Positions 63,539-64,000 of a stretch of 64,000 bases of DNA are shown piece by piece. Source of the DNA: Otis tarda. Taxonomy: Eukaryota; Chordata; Aves; Otidiformes; Otididae. The stretch lies in contig CM048591.1 in assembly GCA_026413225.1 (NCBI GenBank), forward strand, positions 39,401,803 through 39,465,802, written 5' to 3'. How positions within the stretch are numbered: position 1 is the first letter of the stretch; every line of letters starts with the position of its first letter. Position numbers and translations under genes: made by a program. Below the pieces are notes generated by a model that did not search any database, was not told the origin of the DNA, and saw only the letters and a program-made list of their open reading frames with translations.

Positions 63539-64000
63539 AAGGGATTTTGAAAAGACAAGCAGAGTTTTTTCCTATCTTTCCAAGAAAAAAAAATTACTGG
63601 AAATTGTTTCCTCATGATGAGCAAGTTTTTTTTTCCAGTAGTTTCCCAGGTATCCACAGTCACAGGACTTCAGAAATACATATCATTTGCATGCTATATC
63701 AGACTCCAGCAAGAAATTGCCTGTAAGACGCTATGAGAGAATGTCATGTTTAATGGTGGTATATGTGCTTGATCGGTTTGCGTCTTCTGTCAGAGCTAGA
63801 AGGATTTGCAGTAAGTCAGTGAAGACCACTTCTCTAATTTTTACAGGCATCTGCCTTGGTGCCTTCAAACAGCATCCCCGGGAAGTGGTTAGACAAATGC
63901 AAGCTGAGACTATAGCTTACTTGATACAATTGATGCTCTTTTTACTCTTGCCCTCATCTGGCACTTTTCGTGTCACCCATCTGTTGTGTCTGGGTAGGAA

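Larger units (their letters stand above)
57883..64000. other. AT-rich unique noncoding sequence
   Basis: No gene or further transposon is recognised. A GC-richer patch lies at about 59490-60110 and an (AAC)n microsatellite at 63522-63538. Short frames such as 59777-60112 and 63400-63726 have no domain. Confidence 0.55.

Noticed and set aside
1-64000. CRISPR arrays, operons, tRNA or rRNA genes, viral genes
   Set aside because: The window is vertebrate-type noncoding DNA. No regularly spaced repeats, tRNA-like cloverleaf or rRNA core sequences were noticed, and the retroviral remains are LTRs only.

Overview
This window looks like nuclear DNA from a bird, and I find no protein-coding gene in it. 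Two things point to a bird. First, it carries chicken-repeat-1 (CR1) LINE fragments with the typical ATTCTATG tail (29670-30715) and CR1 reverse-transcriptase and endonuclease reading frames full of breaks. Second, it carries eight solo LTRs that end in TG...CA, have 5-bp target duplications and resemble avian class III (ERVL-type) LTRs. The rest is AT-rich, lacks long reading frames, and reads as a gene desert or the inside of a very long intron. The species cannot be named from the sequence alone.

Layout. 1-5716 is AT-rich unique sequence with a more GC-rich patch at about 3300-3960. 5722-7027 is a degenerate long LTR (family A) whose pyrimidine tract has grown into about 268 bp of CCCCT/CCCT repeats. 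9010-9538 is a shorter LTR of family B. 15140-22160 holds three family A LTRs in alternating orientation (-,+,-), each with its own target duplication. 22166-29669 is unique AT-rich DNA. 29670-30715 is a 5'-truncated CR1 with its tail. 34634-35767 (-) and 39380-40508 (+) are two more family A LTRs. 45025-45580 is a second CR1 3' end. 51490-51726 is an inverted CR1 3' end, followed at about 52190-53660 by a much older CR1/L3-like LINE remnant on the minus strand. 54402-55020 is another family B LTR, followed at 55185-55219 by a perfect 15-bp-stem inverted repeat. 56900-57882 is an internal CR1 ORF2 piece (endonuclease end to start of the RT region) that lacks its 3' end. 57883-64000 is unique sequence with a second mildly GC-rich patch at about 59490-60110.

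The family A LTRs (1129-1306 bp) share one architecture in their sense direction: TGTTCTGG start, CCAAT box, TATTTAAG TATA-like box, a purine-rich stretch, a block of about six degenerate 40-50 bp GC-rich tandem units, an AATAAA signal, and an end in ACGACA or a close variant. Three minus-strand copies (15140, 21019, 34634) are very similar and CpG-rich, so probably young. 5722 and 39380 have lost many CpGs and look older. No internal retroviral genes remain at any of the eight sites. I found no undescribed gene system. The most interesting items are structural: the clustered inverted LTRs, the expanded G-rich/C-rich tract at an LTR promoter, the tandem modules inside the LTR, the long decayed L3-like LINE and the perfect hairpin.
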